Shown one piece after another: positions 43,740-53,416 of a stretch of DNA of 64,000 nucleotides; position 1 is the first letter of the stretch; each line of letters opens with the position of its first letter. This DNA comes from Gracilimonas sp964505215 (GTDB lineage: Bacteria > Bacteroidota > Rhodothermia > Balneolales > Balneolaceae), in NCBI GenBank assembly GCA_964505215.1, contig CAZDGU010000011.1:43284-107283 (forward strand). The letters are read 5' to 3'. A model generated the notes under the pieces. That model saw only the letters and a list, made by a program, of their open reading frames with translations, was not told where the DNA came from and searched no databases. A program made the position numbers and the translations under genes.

Positions 43740-45662
43740 ATGGGAGAAGAGCGCGTTAGACTGGCCGACAGTAACGAACAAGTGCAAAAATTTATGAAGC
43801 AGGTGCTTCGTGACTTAAGAGCACTTAAAACCATGCTGGACGATGACTGGTTTGAAACTGATACCATTCGGATTGGAGCCGAGCAGGAGCTGTGCATGGT
43901 AGATCCGCATAGGAAGATATTTCCCAAATCTATGGAAGTGCTGGAAGCTCTGGGCGAAGGCAATTATACCACAGAATTTGCTCGGTTTAATCTCGAGATA
44001 AACATGGATCCGCTTGAGTTTAAGGGAGATTGCTTGTCTCAAATGGAATTTAATCTGCACAAAGAAGCGGAATACGTGCGGGAAACGGTACGCGAAATGG
44101 GTGGTGATATTTTGCTGACCGGCATTTTGCCCACCATCCGGAAAATGGATGTGGATATGAAAAACCTCACCCCGCTGCAACGATACGAGGCTTTATGCGA
44201 AGCAATTAACAGGCTGAGGGGAAAAGAATTTGAGCTCCGTATTCAAGGAATGGACGAAATGTTAATGAAGTTCGACTCGCCACTGCTTGAGGCCTGCAAT
44301 ACCGGTTTTCAGGTGCACTTGCAGGTAACGCCCGATGAGTTTGTGAACAAATATAATATTGCCCAGGCGGTTACCGCACCGGTGCTGGCGGCGGCAGTGA
44401 ATTCGCCCATTCTTTTTGGAAAACGCCTGTGGGCTGAAACCCGCATAGCACTCTTTCATCAATCGGTTGATACGCGTCAGGTTGGGGAGCATTTGCGTGA
44501 TTCGAGTCCGCGCGTAACCTTTGGAAATGAGTGGCTGAAAGACAGTATTCTTGATATTTATAAGGAAGACATTTCCCGCTATCGCGTAATGCTGAGTGCT
44601 GAAGTGGAAGAACAGGTTGAGGAGCTGATGAAGGAAGGAAAGGCTCCCGATTTGATGGCTTTGAGAGTGCACAATTCGTCGGTGTATCGCTGGAATCGCC
44701 CTTGTTATGGAGTTGGTAACGGCAAGCCACATTTAAGAATTGAAAACAGAGTATTCCCATCGGGGCCAACCATAGTGGATGAGGTGGCAAATGCTGCATT
44801 TTGGCTGGGACTGCTGAACGGTTTTGAAGATACTTATGCTGATATAACCAAGGAAATGGATTTTGATGATGCACGCATGAACTTTTTTGCCGCTTCCAAA
44901 ATGGGTTTAGATACTAAATTCACCTGGACAGGCGACCGCAAAATAGCCGCTGTGGACTTAATTAAAGATGAACTGCTGCCTATTGCCCGGCATGGATTAG
45001 AAAAAGCAGGTATAAATATTTCAGATATTGATACGTATCTGGATGTAATTGAAGGCCGGGTTGATTCGGCTCAAACCGGCTCGCACTGGGTGGTGAAATC
45101 GTATGGGAAGCTCATTAAAGAAGCTAATAAAGAGCAGACGCTTTCGGCCATTACTCATGCCATGGTCAAGAATCAGAAAAAAGGAGAACCTGTTCATAAA
45201 TGGGGGCTGGCTCGCATAGAAGATATGGAGCATTGGAAGCCATCTAAATTGATGGTAGAAGAGTTCATGACTACGGATCTCTTCACGGTTCGGAAAGATG
45301 ATATTCTGGAATTTGTAGCTCACTTATTAGACTGGAGAAAAATTCGATACTTGCCGGTAGAAGATGACCAAAAGCACCTAACTGGGCTGATTACCATGCG
45401 CCAGCTGATGCGTGAGCACGCTAAGAATGCCGAAAATGCGGAAGACACCGGAACAAAACCGGTCTCAGAAATTATGATTCAAAATCCTATTACTATTCAT
45501 CCCGAAGCTTCTATTATGGAAGCATTGGCCATCATGAAAGAGCAGGAGATAGGATGCCTGCCCGTTGTAAAAAACAGCCGTTTGGTAGGAATTATTACGG
45601 AAGGAAACTTTATGAACATCACGGTTCGGCTGCTAAAAACACTTGAAAATAAGAAAGAATAA
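43740..45662 (+). CDS. Glutamate-cysteine ligase-like (GCS2) protein fused to CBS domains
   Basis: This 640-residue protein has a GCS2/YbdK-type ATP-dependent carboxylate-amine ligase domain at about 1-490 (IGAEQELCMVD with metal-binding Glu, then NTGFQVHLQV and RIENRVFPSGPT). Two CBS motifs follow at about 505-635 (MTTDLFTVRKDDILEFVAHLL and MIQNPITIHPEASIMEALAIM). The CBS pair would bind an adenine nucleotide and regulate the ligase, an unusual fusion. The substrate is unknown; true glutathione synthesis is not implied. The aspartoacylase-like gene starts three bases after its stop, so they form an operon. Confidence 0.85.
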   Translation: MGEERVRLADSNEQVQKFMKQVLRDLRALKTMLDDDWFETDTIRIGAEQELCMVDPHRKIFPKSMEVLEALGEGNYTTEFARFNLEINMDPLEFKGDCLSQMEFNLHKEAEYVRETVREMGGDILLTGILPTIRKMDVDMKNLTPLQRYEALCEAINRLRGKEFELRIQGMDEMLMKFDSPLLEACNTGFQVHLQVTPDEFVNKYNIAQAVTAPVLAAAVNSPILFGKRLWAETRIALFHQSVDTRQVGEHLRDSSPRVTFGNEWLKDSILDIYKEDISRYRVMLSAEVEEQVEELMKEGKAPDLMALRVHNSSVYRWNRPCYGVGNGKPHLRIENRVFPSGPTIVDEVANAAFWLGLLNGFEDTYADITKEMDFDDARMNFFAASKMGLDTKFTWTGDRKIAAVDLIKDELLPIARHGLEKAGINISDIDTYLDVIEGRVDSAQTGSHWVVKSYGKLIKEANKEQTLSAITHAMVKNQKKGEPVHKWGLARIEDMEHWKPSKLMVEEFMTTDLFTVRKDDILEFVAHLLDWRKIRYLPVEDDQKHLTGLITMRQLMREHAKNAENAEDTGTKPVSEIMIQNPITIHPEASIMEALAIMKEQEIGCLPVVKNSRLVGIITEGNFMNITVRLLKTLENKKE

Positions 45663-45665
45663 ACA

Positions 45666-46826
45666 TTGGTTGATACAAAAGAAGTAAGTGTGAATGAAAA
45701 CTATGACAAAGAACATATTGAGCGGGTAATTTGGAGCCATACGCAAAAAGAAGGGCCGGTTGTGGTTGTTTTTGCGGCCATTCATGGAAATGAGCTGGCC
45801 GGTTTACATGCCGGGAGGCGATTGGCAGAACGGCTTTCAACCCAAAGAGAAGCATTAAAAGGTTCCATTTATATAGTTAGCGGTAATAGGAAAGCCATAC
45901 GCGAGGGCGTTCGGTTTATTGATCGTGATTTGAATCGGTTGTGGAATGAGGTCAGCAGAAACGCGAGCCCTAAAACAGAGCCGGTGAGCCAAGAGTGGGA
46001 AGAAGCCGAAGAAATTCTGGCTACCATTAATCAGGTGCTGGAAACGCACTCGCAGGCTGATGATATTTCGTTTATAGATTTACATACCACATCCGTAGAA
46101 AGCTGTGCGTTTATTTTGTTTAATGATACGCTTGAAAATCGCACATCTGCCGCGCACTTTCCGGCGCCGCAAATATTGGGGATTGAAGAAACCATTCACG
46201 GAACGCTGATGAGCTACATCAACGATTTGGGATATTCAGCCATCGGGTTTGAGGCCGGTCGCCACGAAGACACTGATTCTATTGAGCGTACCGAAGCTTT
46301 TCTGTATCTGTATCTGCATTACAGAGGTTTTTACACGCTAAAAGATTCGGAAATAGAAACTCATCGCCGGGTGATGAGAAGTGCGAGCAAGATTCCGGAG
46401 CGTTATTATGAAATTACCTATCGCCATTATGTAGAAGATGCCACGGAATTTTCTATGAAAAAGGGATATCTGAATTTTGACAAAATACGAAAGGGAGAAA
46501 AGCTGGCTTCTTATAAAGGAGAGCCCGTTTATGCTCCTAAAAACGGGCTGATTTTTATGCCTTTATATCAGGCAAAAGGAAACGACGGGTTTTTTATTTT
46601 ACAGGCCCGTTCGGCTGTATGGCTGCAAATTTCGGCGGTATTACGAGATTCTTTTTTGAATCGTTATCTTCACGTGCTGCCGGGCGTCAGTATGGAAGGA
46701 GATTCGGTATATGTGGTGAATTTGAAAGTAGCCCGATTTTTTGTGAAAGAGATCTTTCACTTGTTTGGCTTTCGCGTTATCAAAAAAGATCAACACACCC
46801 TTATTTGTTATAAGCGTGAGGCGTGA
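45666..46826 (+). CDS. Succinylglutamate desuccinylase/aspartoacylase family protein
   Basis: This 386-residue zinc carboxypeptidase-fold protein has metal ligands HGNE (AAIHGNELAG, near residue 40) and a later DLHTTS (His near residue 138). The catalytic glutamate would be in GFEAGRHE. The C-terminal domain (about 270-380) carries the beta-barrel typical of the family. It would cut an amide bond to an acidic amino acid. The start is TTG at 45666. It is coupled to the upstream GCS2-CBS ligase, suggesting synthesis and breakdown of the same gamma-glutamyl- or amidated compound (inference). Confidence 0.85.
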   Translation: MVDTKEVSVNENYDKEHIERVIWSHTQKEGPVVVVFAAIHGNELAGLHAGRRLAERLSTQREALKGSIYIVSGNRKAIREGVRFIDRDLNRLWNEVSRNASPKTEPVSQEWEEAEEILATINQVLETHSQADDISFIDLHTTSVESCAFILFNDTLENRTSAAHFPAPQILGIEETIHGTLMSYINDLGYSAIGFEAGRHEDTDSIERTEAFLYLYLHYRGFYTLKDSEIETHRRVMRSASKIPERYYEITYRHYVEDATEFSMKKGYLNFDKIRKGEKLASYKGEPVYAPKNGLIFMPLYQAKGNDGFFILQARSAVWLQISAVLRDSFLNRYLHVLPGVSMEGDSVYVVNLKVARFFVKEIFHLFGFRVIKKDQHTLICYKREA

Positions 46827-47037
46827 TGTATTACAACTCACGTCCAAATCGGTTAATAAGCTAAGACAAGGGGGTGTAACCACTTGTCGAAATTAGCCGC
46901 ACACGACATTATATTTTGTGCTCTTTTTACTGGTAACGATGCTAACGTCATCATAAAAAAACCTTGAATGCAGACGGCCACAATGCGTATGTTTACGCTC
47001 TGTTTTTGGCAGGTAACGCTATTACTTACACGATTGT

Positions 47038-47838
47038 ATGAAAAACGACTATGAATTTATTGACGGCACGCGGCTTTCATCCGTAATTGAGGCCCTTATT
47101 TTTGCCAGCGAAAAACCTATATCCGGTTCAAAAATCCGTGAAATTATTGTGGATAATGAGGAGCAGATAGAAATTACTGAAGAAACGGTTTCCGATTTTG
47201 TGGACAAACTAAACCGCCGGTATGATGAAAACGGTCTGAGTTTTCGTATTCAGGCTTTAGGCGGTGGTTATACATTTGTTACTGAGAAAAAATATCACTA
47301 CTGGCTGAGTGTTTTTCAGCACGAAAATGCGTACCGGAAATTATCTCAATCAGCTATCGAATCGTTGGCTATTGTGGCGTACCGCCAGCCCATTACCAAG
47401 CCGGAAGTTGACCAAATCAGAGGCGTGGATTCGGGTTATATATTACGCCAGCTGTTAGAAAAAGCACTGATTGAAGTATCCGGTCGAGCTGACAGTCCCG
47501 GAAAGCCATTGTTGTATCGAACTACTAAACACTTTTTACGTCATTTTGGTATTAATACGGTAGATGAGCTCCCGAAACCGCGCGAAATTGATGAGATTTT
47601 GAAAGACGATGATATGGCTGAACACCGCCAGTTATTAATGGAGCGGCAGCTAATGATTGAAGAGTGGGAAGGCTCGGATGAGGAAACCACCAAAGAGGAT
47701 GTTGCCGATGAGCTGTTGAATGAATTTCAACAGAAAAAAGAATCGGGAGAATACACAGAAGAAGCAGATGCCGATGAAAGTGACGACACCGAATTAAAAA
47801 ATGAACATGAGGAAGCAGAAAAGGACGAAGAAGAATGA
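47038..47838 (+). CDS. scpB: Segregation and condensation protein B
   Basis: ScpB is a kleisin-partner subunit of the SMC-ScpAB complex that compacts and segregates the chromosome. The 266-residue protein has two winged-helix domains at about 8-180 (LSSVIEALIFASEKPIS, then AIVAYRQPITKPEVDQIRGV). An acidic tail of about 80 residues rich in Glu and Asp is longer than in most orthologues. No scpA is adjacent. The stop overlaps the rluB start by four bases (ATGA). Confidence 0.95.
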   Translation: MKNDYEFIDGTRLSSVIEALIFASEKPISGSKIREIIVDNEEQIEITEETVSDFVDKLNRRYDENGLSFRIQALGGGYTFVTEKKYHYWLSVFQHENAYRKLSQSAIESLAIVAYRQPITKPEVDQIRGVDSGYILRQLLEKALIEVSGRADSPGKPLLYRTTKHFLRHFGINTVDELPKPREIDEILKDDDMAEHRQLLMERQLMIEEWEGSDEETTKEDVADELLNEFQQKKESGEYTEEADADESDDTELKNEHEEAEKDEEE

Positions 47839-48677
47839 GTAATCATAGAAGAGGAAAGAAACCATATCGGAAAAAACGCAATCAAGCCGATAATAAAAAG
47901 GCGGCTACGGTAGATCAAAATTACAGTAAAGATGAAGAAATAAGGCTGAATAAATTTATAGCCCATGCCGGTTTTTGCTCACGGCGGGAAGCCGATACCT
48001 ACATCGCAGATGGGCAGGTCCAGGTAAACGGGCAGGTAACCACAGAGCTCGGCACAAAAGTACGGCGAAAAGATACCGTTATGGTGGCCGGGCAAAATTT
48101 GAGTTTAGAGCCTTTTGTGTATCTGCTGCTAAATAAATCGGAGAATGTAATTACAACTACCGATGACGAAAAAGGTCGTACTACTGTAATGGATCAAATT
48201 GAAGATGCTACCGGCGCTCGCGTATATCCGGTGGGACGATTAGACCGAAATACAACCGGCTTGCTTGTTTTAACAAACGACGGTGATTTAGCGCACCGGC
48301 TGATGCATCCGAGTTATAAAGTACGTAAAACGTATCAGGTTACAACAGAGCGGCCACTTTCTGAAAGCCAGCTGGAAGAATTTCTGGAAGGAGTTGAGCT
48401 GGAAGATGGCTTGGCAAAAGGATATAATATTACGCAGTTCGTGGACGATCCTCAGTCGTTCGAAATGTCGGTGTTTGAGGGGCGAAATCGTCTCATCCGC
48501 CGAATGGTGGAATTTCACGGAACGGAAGTAACCAAATTGAAAAGGATAGAATATGCCGGCCTGACGCTGAAAAATGTTTCGATGGGGCGGTGGAGATATC
48601 TTCGCCAAAATGAAGTTAATTCCCTCCGGAAGCTCGTTAAACTTGAAACATTAGATTTTAATAAGCCCAGAGACTAA
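47835..48677 (+). CDS. rluB: Ribosomal large subunit pseudouridine synthase B-like
   Basis: This 280-residue protein starts with a lysine/arginine-rich extension, then an S4 RNA-binding domain (LNKFIAHAGFCSRREADTYI). The RsuA/RluB catalytic domain carries GRLDRNTTGLLVLTNDGDLA (the Asp is catalytic) and the ending EGRNRLIRRMVEFHG. Family members modify U2605 of 23S rRNA or U516 of 16S rRNA; RluB is the usual partner of scpB in operons, as here. Confidence 0.92.
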   Translation: MSNHRRGKKPYRKKRNQADNKKAATVDQNYSKDEEIRLNKFIAHAGFCSRREADTYIADGQVQVNGQVTTELGTKVRRKDTVMVAGQNLSLEPFVYLLLNKSENVITTTDDEKGRTTVMDQIEDATGARVYPVGRLDRNTTGLLVLTNDGDLAHRLMHPSYKVRKTYQVTTERPLSESQLEEFLEGVELEDGLAKGYNITQFVDDPQSFEMSVFEGRNRLIRRMVEFHGTEVTKLKRIEYAGLTLKNVSMGRWRYLRQNEVNSLRKLVKLETLDFNKPRD

Positions 48678-48684
48678 AAGATTT

Positions 48685-49560
48685 ATGGAAATATCAAGTA
48701 TTTCAGTTTCATCGGGGAAGGTTTCTTCAACGGAAGGTTTGCCTATACGGTATGATCTGTATTCACCCATTTCAAGAACAGGCCGAAGTTTTCCCGTCAT
48801 TATTTTCTTGCATGGTTTTAAAGGATTTAAGGACTGGGGTCCATTTCCTGATGTATGTGAGGAGCTGGCACGAGCCGGTTATGGAGTAGTAGCTATGAAT
48901 TTTTCGCTTAATGGAATAGGCGATGATAAAACGGAGTTCACAGAACCGGAACTGTTTGAACGCGAAACTCTATCCCAAGATTTAGACGATATTGGCAGCG
49001 TGATAGAAGCCCTTCAAACCGGAGAAATATCTGACAATCACTCTAACCTGAATACCGATTTAATAGGTTTGGTTGGGCATTCCCGGGGCGGACAAACAGC
49101 TATTTCCGCAGCGGTTGAGTATGAATCGGTGCAGTGTTTGGTGACATGGTCGGCCGTGGCCGATTACAGGGAGCGCTGGACTGAGAAAATGAAAAAAGAC
49201 TGGGATGAGCAAGGCTATACAGAAATTAAAAACAGTCGCACCGGGCAAGTTATGAAGCTGGGTAAAGCGGTTTATGAAGACTCGATTAACAACGCAGGCC
49301 GGGTAATAGCTATAGAGCGGGTAAAAGATTTACGTATTCCGGTATTATTTATTCACGGGCATGATGATGAAACGGTAGATCCCATAAACTCCGAGAAGCT
49401 GCATATTGCATGTAAAACTCGCGATAAAGAACTGCGTATGGTGGCAAATGGCACGCATACGTATGGCGGTTCTCATCCTTTTGAAGAAGCCGATTTTCCT
49501 GCGCCGCTGGCTGATGTGGTGGAATGGACTCAAGGCTGGTTTGTTGAATATTTAAGATAA
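48685..49560 (+). CDS. Alpha/beta hydrolase (dienelactone hydrolase-like)
   Basis: This 291-residue cytosolic alpha/beta hydrolase has the oxyanion region IFLHGFKGFKDWG and nucleophile elbow GHSRGG (Ser near residue 133). The acid is in HGHDDETVDP and the catalytic His in NGTHTYGG. All triad elements are present. The substrate is unknown; an ester or peptide is likely. It follows rluB by seven bases and is probably co-transcribed with scpB-rluB. Confidence 0.88.
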   Translation: MEISSISVSSGKVSSTEGLPIRYDLYSPISRTGRSFPVIIFLHGFKGFKDWGPFPDVCEELARAGYGVVAMNFSLNGIGDDKTEFTEPELFERETLSQDLDDIGSVIEALQTGEISDNHSNLNTDLIGLVGHSRGGQTAISAAVEYESVQCLVTWSAVADYRERWTEKMKKDWDEQGYTEIKNSRTGQVMKLGKAVYEDSINNAGRVIAIERVKDLRIPVLFIHGHDDETVDPINSEKLHIACKTRDKELRMVANGTHTYGGSHPFEEADFPAPLADVVEWTQGWFVEYLR

Positions 49561-49673
49561 TCATTCACTGTTTTAAACTTTTTTACACACCGGATTGCCA
49601 AATAACTTGATTAGCAGGTAAACTAACCTCACATTTAGCAATCTTATATCACTTAATACAAAAAAGGCAATTT

Positions 49674-52181
49674 ATGAACTACGGAAAATTTAATTTTATA
49701 AAACTCGGCGTGCTGCTGTTGAGTTTTACCTTTGTACTTGGGGGTTGTAAAAGTGCAGAAAAAGCAGCCAGCGCTTCCCAAAAAACGGCTCAAACTAAAC
49801 GTGGCGGCCCGGGCAGCGATGATGGCATTAAAAAATACAGCGAAGTTATTACCAAAGATGCTAAAACGGATGAAGGCTTATTTGATGTCCATCAGGTGGA
49901 TGATAAGTACTACTATGAAATTCCGGATGAGCTGTTGGGAAGAGAAATGCTGCTGGTTAGCCGAATAGCTAAAACAATAGATAAGCTGGGTTATGGCGGC
50001 GAAAAGCTAAACACTCAAATTGTACGCTGGGAGAAAAAGCAGGATAATATTTTGCTGCGCCACGTATCATTCGAGAACGTAGCCGAAGAAGGTAAGCCGA
50101 TTTATGAAGCGGTTAAAAACTCTAACTTTGAGCCCATTATTGCTTCATTCAGTATTGAGGCTATTAATAAAGATTCTTCAGGCTCGGTGGTAGAAATTAC
50201 CGATTTATTTACCACCGATATCCCCTCTTTAGGTTTAAGAAGCCGAACACGCAGCCAGTATCAGGTGCGCAGGGTAGATGGCGATAGAACATTTATTGAG
50301 TTTATTCACAGTTATCCTGAAAATATTGAGGCGCGCAATGTATTAACGTATGATGCCAATCAGCCGCCTTCAAACTCTTCTACAGGAACTATTTCTCTGG
50401 AAATAAACCACAGTATGGTGTTGTTGCCTACAGAAACGGCACGCCCCAGAAATTATGACGAACGCGTTGGATTTTTCAGCGTTCAGAAAACAGAATATAC
50501 TGCCGATGCCCAGAAGGCAAAGAACATTCAGCACATCACCCGCTGGAAATTAGTACCTAAAGACAAAGCAGCCTATTTACGAGGCGAGCTGGTTGAGCCG
50601 GAAGAGCAAATTGTATATTACGTAGATCCTGCAACTCCCGAAAAGTGGAGAAAATATCTTATACAGGGTGTAAACGATTGGCAGAAGGCTTTTGAAGCTG
50701 CCGGTTTCAAAAATGCTATTGTAGGTAAAGAAGCTCCTACGCCGGAAGAAGATCCTGAATTCAGCCCGGAAGATGTACGGTATTCCGTAATTCGTTATTT
50801 CGCATCTCCGGTGCAAAACGCATACGGGCCGCATGTACACGATCCGCGCTCAGGCCAAATTCTGGAAAGTGATATTGGCTGGTACCATAACGTGATGAAC
50901 CTGCTTCGAAACTGGTTCTTCATTCAAACCGCTGCTGCTAATGAAGATGCACGCGGTGTAGAATTTGATGATGAAATTATGGGAGAGCTGATTCGATTTG
51001 TAGCGGCTCACGAAGTAGGCCACACCTTAGGTTTTCCACATAACTGGGGCTCAAGCTACGGATATACGGTTGATCAGTTGCGCGATCCTGAGTTTACATC
51101 TAAAAACGGAACGGCACCTTCCATTATGGATTATGCCCGATTCAACTACGTAGCTCAGCCCGGCGACGGTGTTACCAATTTTTATCCGGCTGTTGGCGAG
51201 TACGACAAATGGGCGGCAAAATGGGGTTACACCTGGTTCCCGGATGATATGAGTGATGAGGAAATTGAAGCTGAGCTGAATGCATGGACTTTAGAAAGAG
51301 CAGGAGATCCTGTTTACTTTTATGGACGCCAAACAGGCAGTAAAATTGATCCTCGTTCTCAAAACGAAGACCTTACAAACGATGCCATGAGAGCCGGTGA
51401 GTTAGGCTTGGCTAACCTTCAGGTTATCACCAAAAACCTGATTGAGTGGACAGAGCGCGAAGGCGAGAATTATGAAGATCTCAATGAGCTGTACAATAAT
51501 ATTGTTGGCCAGTGGAACCGATATATGGGCCACGCTCTGAGTAACATTGGCGGTGTGTACGAAAATCATAAAACCTACGAGCAAGAAGGCGCCGTGTACG
51601 AGCCGGTTCCCGAAGCAACTCAGCGCGAAGCTATGAAGTTTCTTCAAAAGCATGCCTTTAGTTCACCAACATGGATTTTTAATGATGACATTTTAAGCCG
51701 TGTTAACCAGGGCTCAGCTGTCGACAATTACCGCAGTTCTCAGCAGCGTATTTTAGCAAATTTGGTTGATCCGCAGCGCTTGGCTCGCATTATTGAGTTT
51801 GAGCGCCGTTCCACCGGCGATACGTACACCGCATTTGAAATGATGGATGACGTACGAAACGGAATTTTCAGTGAAGTTCGTGCCAACCAAAATATTGACG
51901 TGCACCGCAGAAACCTGCAGCGTGCGTATATTGAGGAAATGGAAGCGTTAATGACGGACGATCTCCCCAGCGTTCCGGCATCATTCCGTGCGTTCTTAGG
52001 CTGGACCTCGGTGAAGGTAAGCCAGTCTGATATTCGACCAATTGTTCGGAATGAGCTGAACATCCTTAATCGTGATATCAGCAGCGCACTTAGAAGCGGT
52101 GGTTTTAACCGCGCAACCCGAGTTCACCTTGAGGATGCCCAGGTGCGAATTAAAGATATCTTAGAAGGCGACAATAAGTAA
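49674..52181 (+). CDS. Zinc-dependent metalloprotease lipoprotein (DUF5117/DUF5118 type)
   Basis: This 835-residue lipoprotein has lipobox LGGC near residue 25. An N-terminal DUF5118/DUF5117-like region (about 60-330) is followed by a metzincin-type domain with zinc motif HEVGHTLGFPH (His446, Glu447, His450, His456) and a Met-turn SIMDYARF near residue 485. Members are secreted or periplasmic peptidases common in Bacteroidota; substrates are unknown. A strong terminator follows it. Confidence 0.9.
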   Translation: MNYGKFNFIKLGVLLLSFTFVLGGCKSAEKAASASQKTAQTKRGGPGSDDGIKKYSEVITKDAKTDEGLFDVHQVDDKYYYEIPDELLGREMLLVSRIAKTIDKLGYGGEKLNTQIVRWEKKQDNILLRHVSFENVAEEGKPIYEAVKNSNFEPIIASFSIEAINKDSSGSVVEITDLFTTDIPSLGLRSRTRSQYQVRRVDGDRTFIEFIHSYPENIEARNVLTYDANQPPSNSSTGTISLEINHSMVLLPTETARPRNYDERVGFFSVQKTEYTADAQKAKNIQHITRWKLVPKDKAAYLRGELVEPEEQIVYYVDPATPEKWRKYLIQGVNDWQKAFEAAGFKNAIVGKEAPTPEEDPEFSPEDVRYSVIRYFASPVQNAYGPHVHDPRSGQILESDIGWYHNVMNLLRNWFFIQTAAANEDARGVEFDDEIMGELIRFVAAHEVGHTLGFPHNWGSSYGYTVDQLRDPEFTSKNGTAPSIMDYARFNYVAQPGDGVTNFYPAVGEYDKWAAKWGYTWFPDDMSDEEIEAELNAWTLERAGDPVYFYGRQTGSKIDPRSQNEDLTNDAMRAGELGLANLQVITKNLIEWTEREGENYEDLNELYNNIVGQWNRYMGHALSNIGGVYENHKTYEQEGAVYEPVPEATQREAMKFLQKHAFSSPTWIFNDDILSRVNQGSAVDNYRSSQQRILANLVDPQRLARIIEFERRSTGDTYTAFEMMDDVRNGIFSEVRANQNIDVHRRNLQRAYIEEMEALMTDDLPSVPASFRAFLGWTSVKVSQSDIRPIVRNELNILNRDISSALRSGGFNRATRVHLEDAQVRIKDILEGDNK

Positions 52182-52204
52182 TCGTTGCTTTCTTCTGCAC
52201 ATTC

Positions 52205-52238
52205 AAAGCTCTCAGGTGTACATCTGAGAGCTTTTTTT
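52205..52238 (+). terminator. Intrinsic terminator after the metalloprotease gene
   Basis: AAAGCTCTCAG-GTGTACAT-CTGAGAGCTTTTTTT is a strong stem with a U-tract, 24 bases after the stop codon. Confidence 0.92.
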
Positions 52239-52425
52239 ATGCCGTTATCAATTTATTCTTTGATTTCACACTATGTTAAAGAGCAAAAGCGAGAAAGAGT
52301 TCGGGACGTCTTCAACCCCGGTAAAATGGAACGGTTAGTGAACGAATAACCTTCGGTGATAAAGGCATTTAATCCGAATTATTTTTAAAAAAGGAAACGC
52401 CAGTTAGTTGCAAAAAATGTCAGTG

Positions 52426-52446
52426 CCCCGAAAATAATTTTAGGGG
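52426..52446. promoter_or_regulatory. Palindrome upstream of nagB
   Basis: CCCCGAAAATAATTTTAGGGG is symmetric apart from one pair and lies about 157 bases before nagB. It may be an operator, for instance for a sugar-responsive regulator. The rest of the 421-base gap (52182-52602) shows only the terminator and no gene. Confidence 0.3.
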
Positions 52447-52602
52447 TAAAGAGATTGCGAAAGGTCTTATGTGTAGGAGCGTTCATACTTCAGTGCAGTC
52501 TAAAGAGTATGCAGCCTCTGTAGTACGATGCCGGCTACGCTTTGAAGCGTAACATTTTTGCAACCATCAACTCCATAAAACTTAATTAGAATTAATTTTT
52601 CG

Positions 52603-53382
52603 ATGAAGAAGAGTATTAATATTGATAACGTTACTGTTAATGTATTTGAGAATGCTGAGTCAGGATCGGAATATGTTGCCAATCTGATTCAGCAAAAAAT
52701 AGATAAAAACAACCGTTCGTACACTTCCACTGTATTGGGATTAGCCACCGGAAGTACGCCCAAAAAATTATATAAGAAGCTGATTAAAGCCCATCAGGAA
52801 AATGGCCTGAGCTTTAGCCGGGTAATTACTTTTAATTTAGACGAATATTATCCAATAAGCCGTTTTGATGAAAGCTCTTACCATACGTTTATGGACAGGC
52901 AGCTGTTTTCGAAGGTGGATATTGACCCCGAGCGCACTTTTATTCCGGATGGTGAAATTAGCAGGGAGGAAGTAGCCGCCTATTGTGAGGCTTATGAAGA
53001 TGAAATTAAAAAAGCAGGCGGAATAGATGTACAGCTACTGGGTGTTGGGATGAACGGCCATATAGGCTTTAATGAACCCGGAACTTCCATAGATACCCGT
53101 ACGCGACTCATAGATTTGCATGAAATTACACGAGAAGGTGCAAAGGATGATTTTGGAGGTATAGAATATGTACCTAAAGAAGCAATTACAGTGGGTATTG
53201 AAACCATTTTAGACAGTAAAGAAATAGTATGTATGGCCTGGGGTAAGCACAAAGCAGAAGCCATAGCAGCATTTATGAAAGGGGAGATAACAACTGAAAA
53301 TCCGGTTAGCTATTTGCGCACCCACTCCAACGTAAAATTGGTTTTAGACAAAGATGCTGCTTCTCTAATTGAAGATTATTAA
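52603..53382 (+). CDS. nagB: Glucosamine-6-phosphate deaminase
   Basis: The enzyme converts glucosamine-6-phosphate to fructose-6-phosphate and ammonia, the last step of amino-sugar degradation. The 259-residue protein has the substrate loop LGLATGSTPKKLYKKL, FNLDEYYPI with the catalytic Asp, and GVGMNGHIGFNEPGT with the catalytic His and Glu. It is full length. Its end overlaps the long reading frame of the deacetylase gene, but that gene's likely start lies 35 bases after the nagB stop. Together they suggest an amino-sugar salvage unit. Confidence 0.95.
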   Translation: MKKSINIDNVTVNVFENAESGSEYVANLIQQKIDKNNRSYTSTVLGLATGSTPKKLYKKLIKAHQENGLSFSRVITFNLDEYYPISRFDESSYHTFMDRQLFSKVDIDPERTFIPDGEISREEVAAYCEAYEDEIKKAGGIDVQLLGVGMNGHIGFNEPGTSIDTRTRLIDLHEITREGAKDDFGGIEYVPKEAITVGIETILDSKEIVCMAWGKHKAEAIAAFMKGEITTENPVSYLRTHSNVKLVLDKDAASLIEDY

Positions 53383-53416
53383 TGATTTCCATCAAACCAA
53401 AAACCCAATACCTGTT

